A stretch of DNA of 17,415 nucleotides, from positions 1 to 17,415 of the forward strand of contig CAYUZY010000031.1 of assembly GCA_964448645.1 (NCBI GenBank). Direction: 5' to 3'. Position numbers and translations under genes: made by a program. Positions 1 to 9,300 of the stretch are shown here, piece after piece. The number at the start of each line of letters is the position of its first letter. Positions within the stretch are counted from its first letter, which is position 1. The notes under the pieces were generated by a model. It searched no databases, was not told the origin of the DNA, and worked only from the letters and a program-made list of their open reading frames with translations. This DNA is from GCA-2719315 sp964448645. GTDB lineage: Bacteria > Bacteroidota > Bacteroidia > Flavobacteriales > Flavobacteriaceae.

Positions 1-1
1 T

Positions 2-256
2 TTATATATGTTGTTATTTGCTTTTGGAGCCCTTATTTTTAGTGCTTTAGGATTAGATTATCAGTCAGCATTTGGAGTATCAGCTGCTAGTTTAGGAAAT
101 ATAGGTCCAGCAATAGGAGATTTTGGCCCTTCTTCAAATTATGCTTCTCTTCCTACTATAGGAAAGTATTGGGCTTCATTTCTTATGTTATTAGGACGTT
201 TAGAACTTTTTACAGTACTGATGTTAATTACACCTTTCTTTTGGAAGAATAATTAA
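2..256 (+). CDS. TrkH-family potassium uptake channel subunit, C-terminal fragment
   Basis: This is the last 84 codons of a membrane protein whose 5' part lies before the window; the frame is open to the edge, so the ATG at position 8 need not be a start. The visible part matches the end of TrkH/KtrB-type K+ channels: a pore-loop and selectivity-filter segment (SAASLGNIGPAIG), a short linker with GPSSNY, then the amphipathic and membrane segment MLLGRLELFTVLMLITPFFW that closes the family. TrkH proteins form the potassium-conducting subunit in the inner membrane and usually work with a cytoplasmic TrkA/KtrA gating protein, which is not seen here. The stop codon overlaps that of the converging rarA gene. 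The family call is firm; the exact subtype (TrkH, TrkG or KtrB) is not. Confidence 0.88.
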   Translation, partial: LYMLLFAFGALIFSALGLDYQSAFGVSAASLGNIGPAIGDFGPSSNYASLPTIGKYWASFLMLLGRLELFTVLMLITPFFWKNN

Positions 257-1527
257 TAATTGTATTTATTTTTCCAGTTTTCTTTCAACCATTTTTTAAT
301 TTTTGATTCTTTAATATTATTTCCAGGGTTATAGAAAATTTCTTTATTTATTTGATCAGGTAAAAAGTCTTGATTAATAAAATTATTTTCAAAATCATGT
401 GGATATAAATATCCTTTTCCATAATTTAATTCTTTCATTAATTTTGTAGGTGCATTTTTTAGATGAAGAGGTATAGATAAGTTTCCAGTCTTCTTTATAT
501 TTTCTTGTGCATTGTTTATAGCTCTGTATGCAGAATTACTTTTTGGCGAAGTAGCTAAATATATGGCACACTGACTTAAAATAATCCTTCCTTCTGGAAG
601 ACCAACTGTATTTATCGATTGAAAAGTAGAATTAGCTAAAATAAGAGCATTTGGATTAGCCAATCCAATATCCTCAGCTGCAAGAATAATCATTCTTCTT
701 GCAATGAATTTTATATCTTCTCCACCTTCAATCATTCTTGCTAACCAATAAACTGAAGCATTAGGATCACTACCTCTTATAGACTTAATAAATGCAGAGA
801 TAGTATCATAGTGATATTCTCCATTTTTATCAAAAAGAAAATTCTTTTTTTGAACACAATCCATTACTAGATTATTGGTTATTTTGTGTTTGTTTGGATT
901 GTTTTCAATAACTAATTCTAGAATAGATAACATTTTTCTTGCATCACCTCCTGAAAGCTCTATTAAAAGGTCTTTTTCTTCAATTTTAATTTTTTTGTTT
1001 TTTAAAAAAGAATCATTTGTTATAGCATTATTAATTATGGATTGTAATTCATTTTCATTGAGTGGATTTAAAATATAAACTTGACATCTAGAAAGTAGAG
1101 CACTGATAACTTCAAAACTAGGGTTTTCAGTGGTTGCGCCAATTAAAGTAATAATACCTTTTTCAACTGCTCCAAGAAGAGAATCTTGTTGTGATTTACT
1201 AAATCTATGAATTTCATCAATAAATAAAATTGGAGTTTTATTAGTAAAAAAACCATTAGAGGTATTAGTTTTATTAATTATATCTCTGATTTCTTTAACA
1301 CCTGAGTTAATAGCTGAAATTTTGAATATAGGTCTTTTACTTTCATTAGCTATAAGATTAGCTAATGTAGTTTTTCCAGTTCCTGGGGGGCCCCAAAAAA
1401 TCATTGAAGGATAGGAATTATTTTTTATAATATTGGTAAGAATACCCTTTTCTCCTAAAAGATGAGTTTGACCATAAAATTGCTCTAAAGATTTAGGCCT
1501 TATTCTTTCTGCAAGTGGAATATTCAT
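253..1527 (-). CDS. rarA: RarA/MgsA-type AAA+ ATPase (replication-associated recombination protein A)
   Basis: This 424-residue protein is a cytoplasmic AAA+ clamp-loader-like ATPase that acts at stalled or gapped replication forks; its homologues are E. coli RarA and eukaryotic WRNIP1/Mgs1. The N terminus (PLAERIRPKSLEQFYGQTHL) is the family signature. Visible motifs are Walker A GPPGTGKT at residues 46-53, Walker B ILFIDE at 100-105, sensor 1 GATTENPSF at 130-138, the arginine finger in LLSRC (R147) and sensor 2 GGDARKML (R197). The C-terminal tetramerisation part follows, with IRGSDPNASVYWLARM. Length is close to the usual 420-450. It starts 30 bases after the rlmB-like gene, probably as the second gene of that operon. 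Its stop overlaps the trkH stop on the other strand. No catalytic residue appears to be missing. Confidence 0.95.
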   Translation of the reverse strand: MNIPLAERIRPKSLEQFYGQTHLLGEKGILTNIIKNNSYPSMIFWGPPGTGKTTLANLIANESKRPIFKISAINSGVKEIRDIINKTNTSNGFFTNKTPILFIDEIHRFSKSQQDSLLGAVEKGIITLIGATTENPSFEVISALLSRCQVYILNPLNENELQSIINNAITNDSFLKNKKIKIEEKDLLIELSGGDARKMLSILELVIENNPNKHKITNNLVMDCVQKKNFLFDKNGEYHYDTISAFIKSIRGSDPNASVYWLARMIEGGEDIKFIARRMIILAAEDIGLANPNALILANSTFQSINTVGLPEGRIILSQCAIYLATSPKSNSAYRAINNAQENIKKTGNLSIPLHLKNAPTKLMKELNYGKGYLYPHDFENNFINQDFLPDQINKEIFYNPGNNIKESKIKKWLKENWKNKYNY

Positions 1528-1557
1528 AAATTAAATATAGTAGATTATCTTATTTAA

Positions 1558-2292
1558 TTATTGTCTCTGTCTAATAATTTCATATAAAGCAATTCCACAT
1601 GCTACAGAAACATTTAGGGAATCAGCTGTTTTTTTCATTGGGATTTTGACTTTATTATCTATTATTTTTAGAATTCCTTTGCTTATTCCTTTGTCTTCAG
1701 CCCCTAATATGATAGATACGGGTTTATTAAGTTTATAATTGTAAATTAAGTCTTTAGCTTTTTCAGTAATTGCAATTATATCAATATTATTAGATTTAAG
1801 TAAATAGATGGCATCTTTAAGGTTATCTACTTTTGATATAGGTGTTTTAAAAACACCTCCAGCTGAAGTTTTAATTACATCATTATTTATAGGAGCACTA
1901 TTGCTTGTTGAAACTACTATTGTGTCTACATTTGTTGCAGCTGCCGTCCTAATTATAGCTCCAAAATTTCTTGTATCAGTAATACCATCAAGTAAAATTA
2001 TTAAAGGACTTTTTTTATTTTCTAATATTTCTTCTAATTTTTTTTCAAAATCAAATATTTTAACAGGAGAAATTCTTGCAACGGCTCCTTGAAAATTTTT
2101 TTTTGAAAATTTTTCAAAACCTTCTTTTGGAATAAATGAATATGCAATTTTATTAGTATTTATTAATGAAAATAAATGATTAAAAAGGGTGCTTTTTTGA
2201 GATTTTAACAACCAAACTTTATCAATATTAATTTTTTTATCAATAGCTTCAATAATTGATCTTATTCCATAAATATTTAGATATTCTTTCAT
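1558..2292 (-). CDS. rlmB: TrmH/SpoU-family RNA 2'-O-methyltransferase, probably RlmB (23S rRNA Gm2251)
   Basis: This 244-residue enzyme transfers a methyl group from S-adenosylmethionine to a ribose 2'-OH. Residues 1-75 form the substrate-binding domain (the IYGIRSIIEAI start is typical of RlmB/TrmH group 3). The SPOUT catalytic domain follows. Motif 1 is LDGITDTRNFGAIIRTA at 101-117, with the conserved N109 and R115. Motif 2 is ILGAEDKGI at 195-203. Motif 3 is IPM then DSLNVSVACGIALYE at 217-238, which builds the trefoil-knot SAM site. RlmB modifies G2251 in the 23S rRNA P-loop; the assignment over other SpoU enzymes rests on length and the N-terminal domain and is likely, not proven. It is the first gene of a probable two-gene operon with rarA and is transcribed divergently from the sulfotransferase-like gene, with 56 bases between the starts. 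Confidence 0.9.
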   Translation of the reverse strand: MKEYLNIYGIRSIIEAIDKKINIDKVWLLKSQKSTLFNHLFSLINTNKIAYSFIPKEGFEKFSKKNFQGAVARISPVKIFDFEKKLEEILENKKSPLIILLDGITDTRNFGAIIRTAAATNVDTIVVSTSNSAPINNDVIKTSAGGVFKTPISKVDNLKDAIYLLKSNNIDIIAITEKAKDLIYNYKLNKPVSIILGAEDKGISKGILKIIDNKVKIPMKKTADSLNVSVACGIALYEIIRQRQ

Positions 2293-2348
2293 TTTATAGT
2301 TGTTTACAATTTAGTGCAATTTGATGATTATATTTATATTTATAGTAA

Positions 2349-3794
2349 ATGAAATTTTTTTTACGTCTTTTTTTTATATTAATTTTTCTTAGTTGTAGTA
2401 AAAAAGAAAGTGAAGATTTAAAAGAACTCATTTATAATGTAGAATTGAGTGTTTCTGGAAATGGAACTATAGATAAAGAGAGTGGGATATATAATTTAAC
2501 TGATTCATTTACTCTTACTGCAACTCCTGAAGAAGGTAATTATTTTGATCACTGGGAAGGTGATATTATTAGTGATGAAAATCCATTAATTTTTGATTTA
2601 AATAAAGACATAAATATAGTCGCAGTTTTCAAAACATATCCTATTGTTGCTTCTGAAATTACTAAATATGAACCAAAAAAAATTGATAATAATTCAATAT
2701 TTATAATTGAAAATGGCGCTACAACTGCTTATTTAATTGATAAAGAAGGGAATAGAATTAAAACATGGAATTTTGATTCTAAATTAGGTAATGATCTAGA
2801 GTTATTGACTGATGGAAGTGTTATAGGTATCTTTAAACCAGATCAGACTTTTTTTAATTTTGGAGGTTTTGGAGGTGTTTTGAAAAAATATAATCTAAAT
2901 GGAGATCTTATATGGGAATATTCTATTAATTCTGAAAATGAATTAATGCATCATGATTTTACAATTTTACCTAATGGTAATATTCTTACTTTAGTTTGGG
3001 AAAGAGTTTTATTGCAGGATGCATTAGATAATGCAATTAAGAGAGAATCAGATCTTTTTGCTGAAAAAATAGTAGAAATTAATCCATCAACAAATGAAAT
3101 AGTTTGGCAATGGAGAAGCTGGGAGCATAAAGTTCAAGATCAAGATGTAAATCTTCCAAATTACGGAAATGTGTCATCAGAGTTTGGCAAAATTGATTTT
3201 AATTATAACCCAAAAGAAAATGGTGATATAATGCATGCTAATGGAATTTATTATGATTCTAATAATGATTTAATTTATTTAAGTGTAAATTTTTATAGCG
3301 AAGTTTGGGTTATTGATCACAGTGTTTCTAATGAAAATTCTTCATCTAGTCTTGGAGATTTAAAATATAGGTTTGGAAATCCAAGTGCATATAAAACTGA
3401 AGGAGAAAGATTATTTTTTAACAATCATCATCCAAATTTGGTTGAGTTAGATCCTATTACAAAAGGAAATTTTTTAATTTTTATGAATGGATCTGAAGAT
3501 GAACAGTCAATTGTTTATGAATTAAAACTTCCTTATAATTCTTTTGATGATAATGATACATTAGTACTTCCAGATGTTTTATGGTCTTTCACAAACCCTG
3601 ATTTGTTTCATGGAAAAATCTCTGGAGCTGTAAGGCTTTCTAATGGAAATACATTAATATGTGAAGGAGACTTTGGTTATTGGGAAGTTACTAATCAAGG
3701 AGAAGTAGTTTGGCTTTATGATGGAGGAGGAGAAACGTTTTGGAGGGGTTATAGTATTTCCAATGAAGTTAAAGAGTTATTCATAAGCAATTAA
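2349..3794 (+). CDS. Lipoprotein with InlB-like repeat and arylsulfotransferase (ASST)-type propeller domain
   Basis: This 481-residue protein begins with a lipoprotein signal ending in FLSC, with C16 as the lipidated residue. SKKESED follows, an acidic/lysine stretch that in Bacteroidota often directs surface export. Residues 30-95 resemble one bacterial InlB B-like repeat (VSGNGTI, YNLTDSFTLTATPEEGNYFDHWEGD, INIVAVF). Residues 115-478 resemble the arylsulfotransferase family: repeated blade motifs (GDLIWEY, NEIVWQW, GEVVWLY) and histidine motifs MHHDFTILPNGN (H201, H202), DIMHANGI (H296), EVWVIDHS (H324) and FNNHHPN (H360, H361), then SGAVRLSNGNTLICEG near the end. Characterised family members move sulfate between phenolic compounds through a sulfo-histidine. 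Activity and substrate here are unknown, and a binding or structural role is possible. The gene stands alone on its strand and ends at a strong terminator. Confidence 0.8.
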   Translation: MKFFLRLFFILIFLSCSKKESEDLKELIYNVELSVSGNGTIDKESGIYNLTDSFTLTATPEEGNYFDHWEGDIISDENPLIFDLNKDINIVAVFKTYPIVASEITKYEPKKIDNNSIFIIENGATTAYLIDKEGNRIKTWNFDSKLGNDLELLTDGSVIGIFKPDQTFFNFGGFGGVLKKYNLNGDLIWEYSINSENELMHHDFTILPNGNILTLVWERVLLQDALDNAIKRESDLFAEKIVEINPSTNEIVWQWRSWEHKVQDQDVNLPNYGNVSSEFGKIDFNYNPKENGDIMHANGIYYDSNNDLIYLSVNFYSEVWVIDHSVSNENSSSSLGDLKYRFGNPSAYKTEGERLFFNNHHPNLVELDPITKGNFLIFMNGSEDEQSIVYELKLPYNSFDDNDTLVLPDVLWSFTNPDLFHGKISGAVRLSNGNTLICEGDFGYWEVTNQGEVVWLYDGGGETFWRGYSISNEVKELFISN

Positions 3795-3825
3795 AAAAAA
3801 GAGGCCTAAAAAGGCCTCTTTTTTT
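3793..3825. terminator. Bidirectional intrinsic terminator
   Basis: A perfect 7-bp GC-rich stem (3801-3807 with 3812-3818, GAGGCCT / AGGCCTC) with an AAAA loop is flanked by eight As on the left and seven Ts on the right. It therefore gives a hairpin plus U-tract on both strands. It lies directly after the stop of the sulfotransferase-like gene and 20 bases beyond the stop of the last gene of SusCD operon 1, so it can end both converging transcripts. Confidence 0.93.
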
Positions 3826-3845
3826 GATTATATCAAATAATCTTT

Positions 3846-4700
3846 TTATTGACAGATACTAAATATTTTAGGAGTATCTGCAGCAGGTGTAGGACCATCA
3901 CTTAAAGCAACTTGAGTATTACTTCCGTCAAGTTTTGAATAAGTAATTGTGTATTTTATCTCACTATCCCATGCACCGCTTTTAAATATTACTTCAAAAG
4001 AGCTTGTCCCTGAAGGAACAGTAACGGTTTCACTATTTGAAGCACCTTGAGCACCAGTAACTTCTAATTTAGTTGTTACTCCATCAATAATAAATTCTAA
4101 ACTAGCGCCGTTCCAACCATCTCCATAAGTATCAATCATATCCACTTTATATGTTCCTGCTTGAGGAGCATTAGGGATACATTTAATAACAGTATTGTAT
4201 GCATATGGAGAATTAAAGAAAGAACCTTGAAGGGCTCCTCCTGCATCTTGGCTACTAAATACTCTGCCATCAGTTAAATTTAATGCTAATCTAATAGGCA
4301 TTGAATCACCACCAGTATAGTCTGAAGAACTCAGCCCTAAAGCATTTATACCTTGTTGAAGGGTTACTTGAATTCTTGTTCTAGGAAGACCAAATGGACC
4401 TGTTGTAAAAGCACTTGATTGAATAGTTTCAATTAATGCTTCAGCTCCTTTAAAGCCAACATAAACATCTACAGACTGAAGCAATGCTCCATCTTGTTCA
4501 TCTTGTTCTTCAATAGTTGCAGCAAAAAATGAATTTAAATCATAGCTATTAAATTCTCCACTTTCTAATTCAATGGTTCTTAAAATTGCTCCACTTGTAT
4601 AATCTTCTAAAACAGTATATATTGGGTTATCTGGATCTTCACACGAAGACACAAACCCGATCATAAATGTTAAAAGAATTGTTTTTATATAATTTTTCAT
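3846..4700 (-). CDS. SusCD-associated lipoprotein with YGDGWNG domain, function unknown
   Basis: I chose the start at 4700 because MKNYIKTILLTFMIGFVSSC is a complete lipoprotein signal (C20 lipidated, followed by EDPD). A farther ATG at 4730 overlaps susD1 and only adds ten residues that do not belong to a signal peptide. The mature 265 residues appear to form two parts. Residues 30-165 look all-beta (LLQSVDVYVGFKG, RTRIQVTLQQGINALGL, SMPIRLALNLTDGRVF). The C-terminal part, about 174-283, contains IDTYGDGWNGASLEF at 190-204, a motif I associate with secreted Bacteroidota proteins. C174 and C283 bracket this part and could form a disulfide. As third gene of the operon, 7 bases after susD1, it is probably an accessory surface binding protein, analogous in position to SusE/SusF. 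No enzyme motif is visible. Confidence 0.82.
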   Translation of the reverse strand: MKNYIKTILLTFMIGFVSSCEDPDNPIYTVLEDYTSGAILRTIELESGEFNSYDLNSFFAATIEEQDEQDGALLQSVDVYVGFKGAEALIETIQSSAFTTGPFGLPRTRIQVTLQQGINALGLSSSDYTGGDSMPIRLALNLTDGRVFSSQDAGGALQGSFFNSPYAYNTVIKCIPNAPQAGTYKVDMIDTYGDGWNGASLEFIIDGVTTKLEVTGAQGASNSETVTVPSGTSSFEVIFKSGAWDSEIKYTITYSKLDGSNTQVALSDGPTPAADTPKIFSICQ

Positions 4701-4707
4701 AATAAAT

Positions 4708-6300
4708 TTATTTAAGGTTTGTTGCTCCACCAGTATTCCAAAATACTCTACCTGTAAGATTATCTCTTTGAGTGAAATTTTGGTTTCTAGCTGTCAAAGT
4801 TTCTGGATAATACATGATTGTTGGAAATGATCCTGGATCAGGTTCTAAATTCGGTTGAATTGTAGTTGGATAGCCATTTCTTCTATAAGAATTGTAAGCA
4901 TCCAATCCATTACCATACATTGAAATAAAATACTCAGTTGCCCAAATATTATATTTTCCTTCTGTATTAGCTGCATCAAAGGCATCTGAAAATTGAGACA
5001 TATACGTGTCAACTAAATCCTGTTTTGGAGGATCATATCCTAAGAAATTTGTGACTTTATTAAAAGAGTCTTCAATTCCACTAGTTATATGAGCTTTCAT
5101 ATTTGTCGCATCAAGTTCAGCATTCATAAAATGAATCCATGAAGATAGCATTACTGGAGTTATCCCTTGACCTGATTCTCCTTGACCTACAACAGTAGCT
5201 TCAAATGAGTTATCATCAAATCTCCCACCAGCAGGATAAAGACCATATAGAGTTCTTAAGAATGGATCAGGAGGAATACCAGCATCATTTCCATGATCTC
5301 TACCCCAATAACCATTTACAAGCGCACAGAACGGTTCGTTTGTTGCTGCATAATGTGGCGGAGGTAAGTATAGACTACACTCTAATGTTTGTTCTTCTGG
5401 TGCAATACCATATCCAGGAGCGGCTGGTACTTGTCTGTAAAAGTAATACTTCATTCTTGGATCAGAAACACCACCATAAGCATTAAGCATTACACTCATT
5501 AACCAGTTTGAAGTATATCTTCCAGCTCCAGTTGAAGTATAACAATTATTATAAAATGGATGTCTACTATTTGCTGGAACTAAAGCACTTCCCCAGTTAA
5601 ATTGAAAATCATCTGCTGGAGTTTTAATATAATCTGAAACTCCATTATAAGATCCAGTATCACCTAAATTCAGATAAATTTTCTTTTTAATTGAATTTGC
5701 TGCTTTTATCCATTTACTTTTGTTTCCACCGTAGTAAAAGTCTACCGCAGGAGCAGGTGCATCAGCATCACCGAAATTAGCAATTGCTGAATCTAAAAGA
5801 CCTATTGCAGCATCATAAACAGCTTGCCCACTAGTAGGAGAAGGGTTTAAAACACCTTCTGCAGCTTGTAAAGCATCACTGTATGGAATAGCATCAAAAA
5901 AGTCTACCATAGCAACATACATATATGCCTGAAAAACTTGAGTAATTCCAATATGAAAGCTTAGACCAGCTTCATCTGCTAAAGGTTTCATCAATCTTAC
6001 ATCTTCACCAATTGCTTGATATGCTAAAGAATATTCATAATCAAATGAAGCAGGTGAATAAGACTGAGAATAAGTCCTACTTGATAGTTGATCAATTCTT
6101 GTAAACGATCCTCCAGTTAAGCCCATATAATGGACAAAATAAGCAAAATCAACTTGAATTGAATTTAAAAAGTAATCAGCATTAGCTTGATCAGGACTTA
6201 ATGAATTTGGATCATTTACAAGTCCCATTTCTGTAGTTTCACACGAATTCATCATTAAGATTGAAAACGCTAAAATGATTGTATATTTTATATTTTTCAT
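4708..6300 (-). CDS. SusD/RagB-family outer-membrane lipoprotein (SusD1)
   Basis: This 530-residue lipoprotein has the signal MKNIKYTIILAFSILMMNSC with C20 as lipid anchor. It is probably exposed on the cell surface as the lid of the SusC1 barrel, where it captures the ligand. SusD features include the TPR-like helical core with QAYMYVAMVDFFDAIPYSDAL at about 123-143, the loop and helix YYGGNKSKWIKAANSIKKKIYLNL at 189-212, and a C-terminal end with AYNSYRRNGYPTTIQPN and FPTIMYYP typical of the SusD-like_2 group. It starts 11 bases after the susC1 stop and is followed after 7 bases by the third lipoprotein, which indicates one transcript. The ligand cannot be read from the sequence: SusD proteins in this group occur with glycan, peptide and unknown substrates. 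Confidence 0.93.
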   Translation of the reverse strand: MKNIKYTIILAFSILMMNSCETTEMGLVNDPNSLSPDQANADYFLNSIQVDFAYFVHYMGLTGGSFTRIDQLSSRTYSQSYSPASFDYEYSLAYQAIGEDVRLMKPLADEAGLSFHIGITQVFQAYMYVAMVDFFDAIPYSDALQAAEGVLNPSPTSGQAVYDAAIGLLDSAIANFGDADAPAPAVDFYYGGNKSKWIKAANSIKKKIYLNLGDTGSYNGVSDYIKTPADDFQFNWGSALVPANSRHPFYNNCYTSTGAGRYTSNWLMSVMLNAYGGVSDPRMKYYFYRQVPAAPGYGIAPEEQTLECSLYLPPPHYAATNEPFCALVNGYWGRDHGNDAGIPPDPFLRTLYGLYPAGGRFDDNSFEATVVGQGESGQGITPVMLSSWIHFMNAELDATNMKAHITSGIEDSFNKVTNFLGYDPPKQDLVDTYMSQFSDAFDAANTEGKYNIWATEYFISMYGNGLDAYNSYRRNGYPTTIQPNLEPDPGSFPTIMYYPETLTARNQNFTQRDNLTGRVFWNTGGATNLK

Positions 6301-6311
6301 AATATATATTT

Positions 6312-9300
6312 TTAAAATGTTGCTTTAAGACTAAGACCGTACCTTTTTGAACTAGGTCCATTTAACCAATCAAAACCTCTAGCATTTCCAATACCAACAC
6401 CTGCAACATTAGGATCAAAATTCACCGAGTCAGGTGTGTTATAGGCATCATACCAAAGGTTAAACCCAGAAGCTGATAAACTTAAACTTCCTAAAGGAGT
6501 ACTATCTAATATACTCTTAGGAAGATTATAAGTTAAGGAAACTTCTTGAAGTCTTATGACACTTCCGTCATAAATTCTATTTTCACCAGGACCATAAAGG
6601 ACATTATAAAAGTAAAAATCAGAGTTTACAATTTGAGTTGTGTTTGGTTGTCCACTTGGATTAACTCCTGGTAAAATAAATGACTGCTCTCTATCAACTG
6701 TATCTTCTACTAGACCTCTTCCAAGTAAAACACTAGTTGTCATGCTCATTATATCTCCTCCGTTAACATGACTAATTAAAAAGTTAAAAGCAAAATCTTT
6801 ATAAGTAATTCTGTTTCCAAAGTTTAATAAGAAGTTAGGAGTAGCATCCCCAATAGTATTTGTCTCAGGATCTGTTCCATAATTAATGTCATAGAAACCA
6901 TTAGATAATACTTTGTAATTTCCAGATGCATCTCTCGCTATAGCTGAACCTACAATAGTTCCAAGAGAGTATCCAGGAGCTGCAACGTTATAATATCCTG
7001 AACCACCAGCATATGTAATATAATCTGTATCTTCACCAAGATCTACAACTTTGGCTTCATTTGTTGACCAATTTAAATTTGAAGTCCACTCAAGAGCACC
7101 TCTTTCTTTAGCTTGAACCCAAATGAATGATAAGTCTACCTCAGCACCTTTATTTTCAATTTTACCAATATTTGTTACAGTAGTTGTATAACCAGTAGCA
7201 GGATCAAGTGGTCTATCTATTCTAAGATCTTTAGTTGCTTTATTATAAATTGATAAATCAAGACCTAATCTACGATTAAGGAATGTTCCTTCTATACCGA
7301 ATTCTAACTCATCCATTCTCTCAGGTTTAAGAGCAGGATTTCCTAGTTGAGAACTTGAACTGTTAGCAACTATAGCAGCACCATTTCTAATAAAAGATTG
7401 AGTATTAAGATTTAGTCGAGAAGCAACAGGGTATCCAAATGGGAAATCTGCAGAAGCTCCAAGACCAACTCTTACTTTTAACATATTAACTAAATTTGAT
7501 TTAAGTCCTTCAAAAACCTTTGTTGGTAAAAATGAAACACTAGCAGATGGATAAGTAATAGATCTATTTTCTTCAGATAAATTAGATACCCAATCAGTTC
7601 TAGCAGCAAGCGTTAAATAAACGAATCTATTGTAATCAACCTCAGCCTGACCATAAACTCCACTAACATTTCTTTTTTGATAGTATTGAATTTCATCTTG
7701 ATTTTCATAGTTAAAATGTCTTAAAACATTAAAAACTTGTTGTCCAGTTGATGCAACACCATTTTGATCAAAAACTTGACTGTTTGATGTGGCTCCAACT
7801 ACAAAAGTTAATCCTATATCACTAGTAATATCATAATCACCAGCTAAAGAGATATTGTGGTCAGTAATTGTTTTAACATTATTCCATGTGTTTAAAGTAC
7901 CAGTTCTATTAACCGCACTTCCCATCTTACCACCTTTGTTCGTATACTCAGTATTAGCCTCGCTATATGTATCTACTCCATATCTATATGCAAGATTCAA
8001 ATTATCATTAATTGCATATGATAACGTAGCTCCACCAAACACTCTATGAGTATCTTGGATAGATTTGGCATTAACTGTTGTCCATATTGGATGAGTAATA
8101 GCATTATTTTGTCTATAGTATGTTGACTCACCAGTAACAGGGTGTTGATATGGAAGACCCATAACGTCAACACTTCTAGGCGTAAAGAAAATATTTGAAA
8201 ATACAGACTCTCTTCCACCTAATGGAGAACTACCACCACCTCCAGAAATAGGAGGAGCTTTGAATAATGTATTAGTATAGTTTAAAGTACCTCTTACTGT
8301 AAATTTGTTTGATAATTCTGCTCTACCTCCAAAACTTATAGCATCTCTAGTTAATTTATTTCCAGGAGTAAAACCTTCATCTTGAAGATTACCATAATTT
8401 ACATTGTATGAAATTTTCCCATCAGCAGATCCGCTACTAATGTTAATGTTATTGTTAATAATAGTTCCAGTATTCCAAAATCTATTATTATCATAAGCTT
8501 TCCATTCATAAGGAGTATTTTCATCAATTCCTTGAGCAGCAGCTGCAGCAGGAAGTCCAGTTGCAGCAGAAGCAGTTACAAATGGATGTTTTAAAAAGCC
8601 AGGTTTTAAAGCATATTTTGTAAGATCAGTACTTCCATTAAGAGCAGGTTGTCTTCCCCATCCAGCGATACCACCTTCTTCAAAACTTGGACCCCAATTA
8701 CTATAGTACCAACCAAAAGCTTGATCAAAACCATTACCATAAGAATCCTGATATTGAGGCATAGAAGCCATTTCATTGTTGAAGTATGACGAAGTAACTG
8801 TAATATCTGTTTTAGTTGCTTCAGTAGTTTTTGAACTTCCAGCTTTGGTAGTTATTAAGATAACTCCATTTCTACCTTGAGAACCATAAAGGGTTGCAGC
8901 AGCAAGACCTTTTAATACATTAACAGATTCGATATTATTTGGATCAATATCTAAAAATCTTGATGAACCATTATTTCCGTTTTGAAAATTTCCTTGAGCA
9001 TTTGTTTCACTACTAAAAGGAATACCATCAACAACGAATAAGGGTTGATTTCCACCACTAAAAGTGTTAAAACCACGGATAATAATATTTGTCCCTGATC
9101 CTGAAACACCACTTTGATTAGTTATTTGGACACCAGATGCTTTACCGGAAAGAACTCTTCCAATATCACCATCTGCTCGTTGTTCAAGAGCAGTATCATC
9201 AACTTCAGAAATTGCGTAACCAAGCGCTTGTTTTTCTCTGGTAATACCCAGAGAGGTTACAATAACTTCTTCTAGTTCATTTCCTGCCTCTAGAGCAACA

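Noticed and set aside
1385..1394. GC-rich run GGGGGGCCCC in an AT-rich gene, resembling a hairpin or site
   Set aside because: It encodes the WGPP part of the Walker A motif of RarA; codon need explains it.
1808..2092. Plus-strand open frame of 94 codons opposite rlmB
   Set aside because: It lies over the conserved SpoU motifs on the other strand, which explain the sequence; the apparent hydrophobic segment is a composition effect.
4701..4730. Upstream ATG giving the third lipoprotein ten extra residues
   Set aside because: It overlaps the end of susD1 and places MEQQTLNKFI ahead of an already complete lipoprotein signal beginning at 4700.
5205..5486. Plus-strand open frame of 93 codons opposite susD1
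   Set aside because: Antisense shadow inside a gene with clear family similarity; the translation is histidine/glutamine-rich without signal or motif.
7997..8218. Minus-strand open frame of 73 codons within susC1
   Set aside because: Out-of-frame shadow in an intact SusC reading frame; not a sign of frameshift, because susC1 continues through it uninterrupted.
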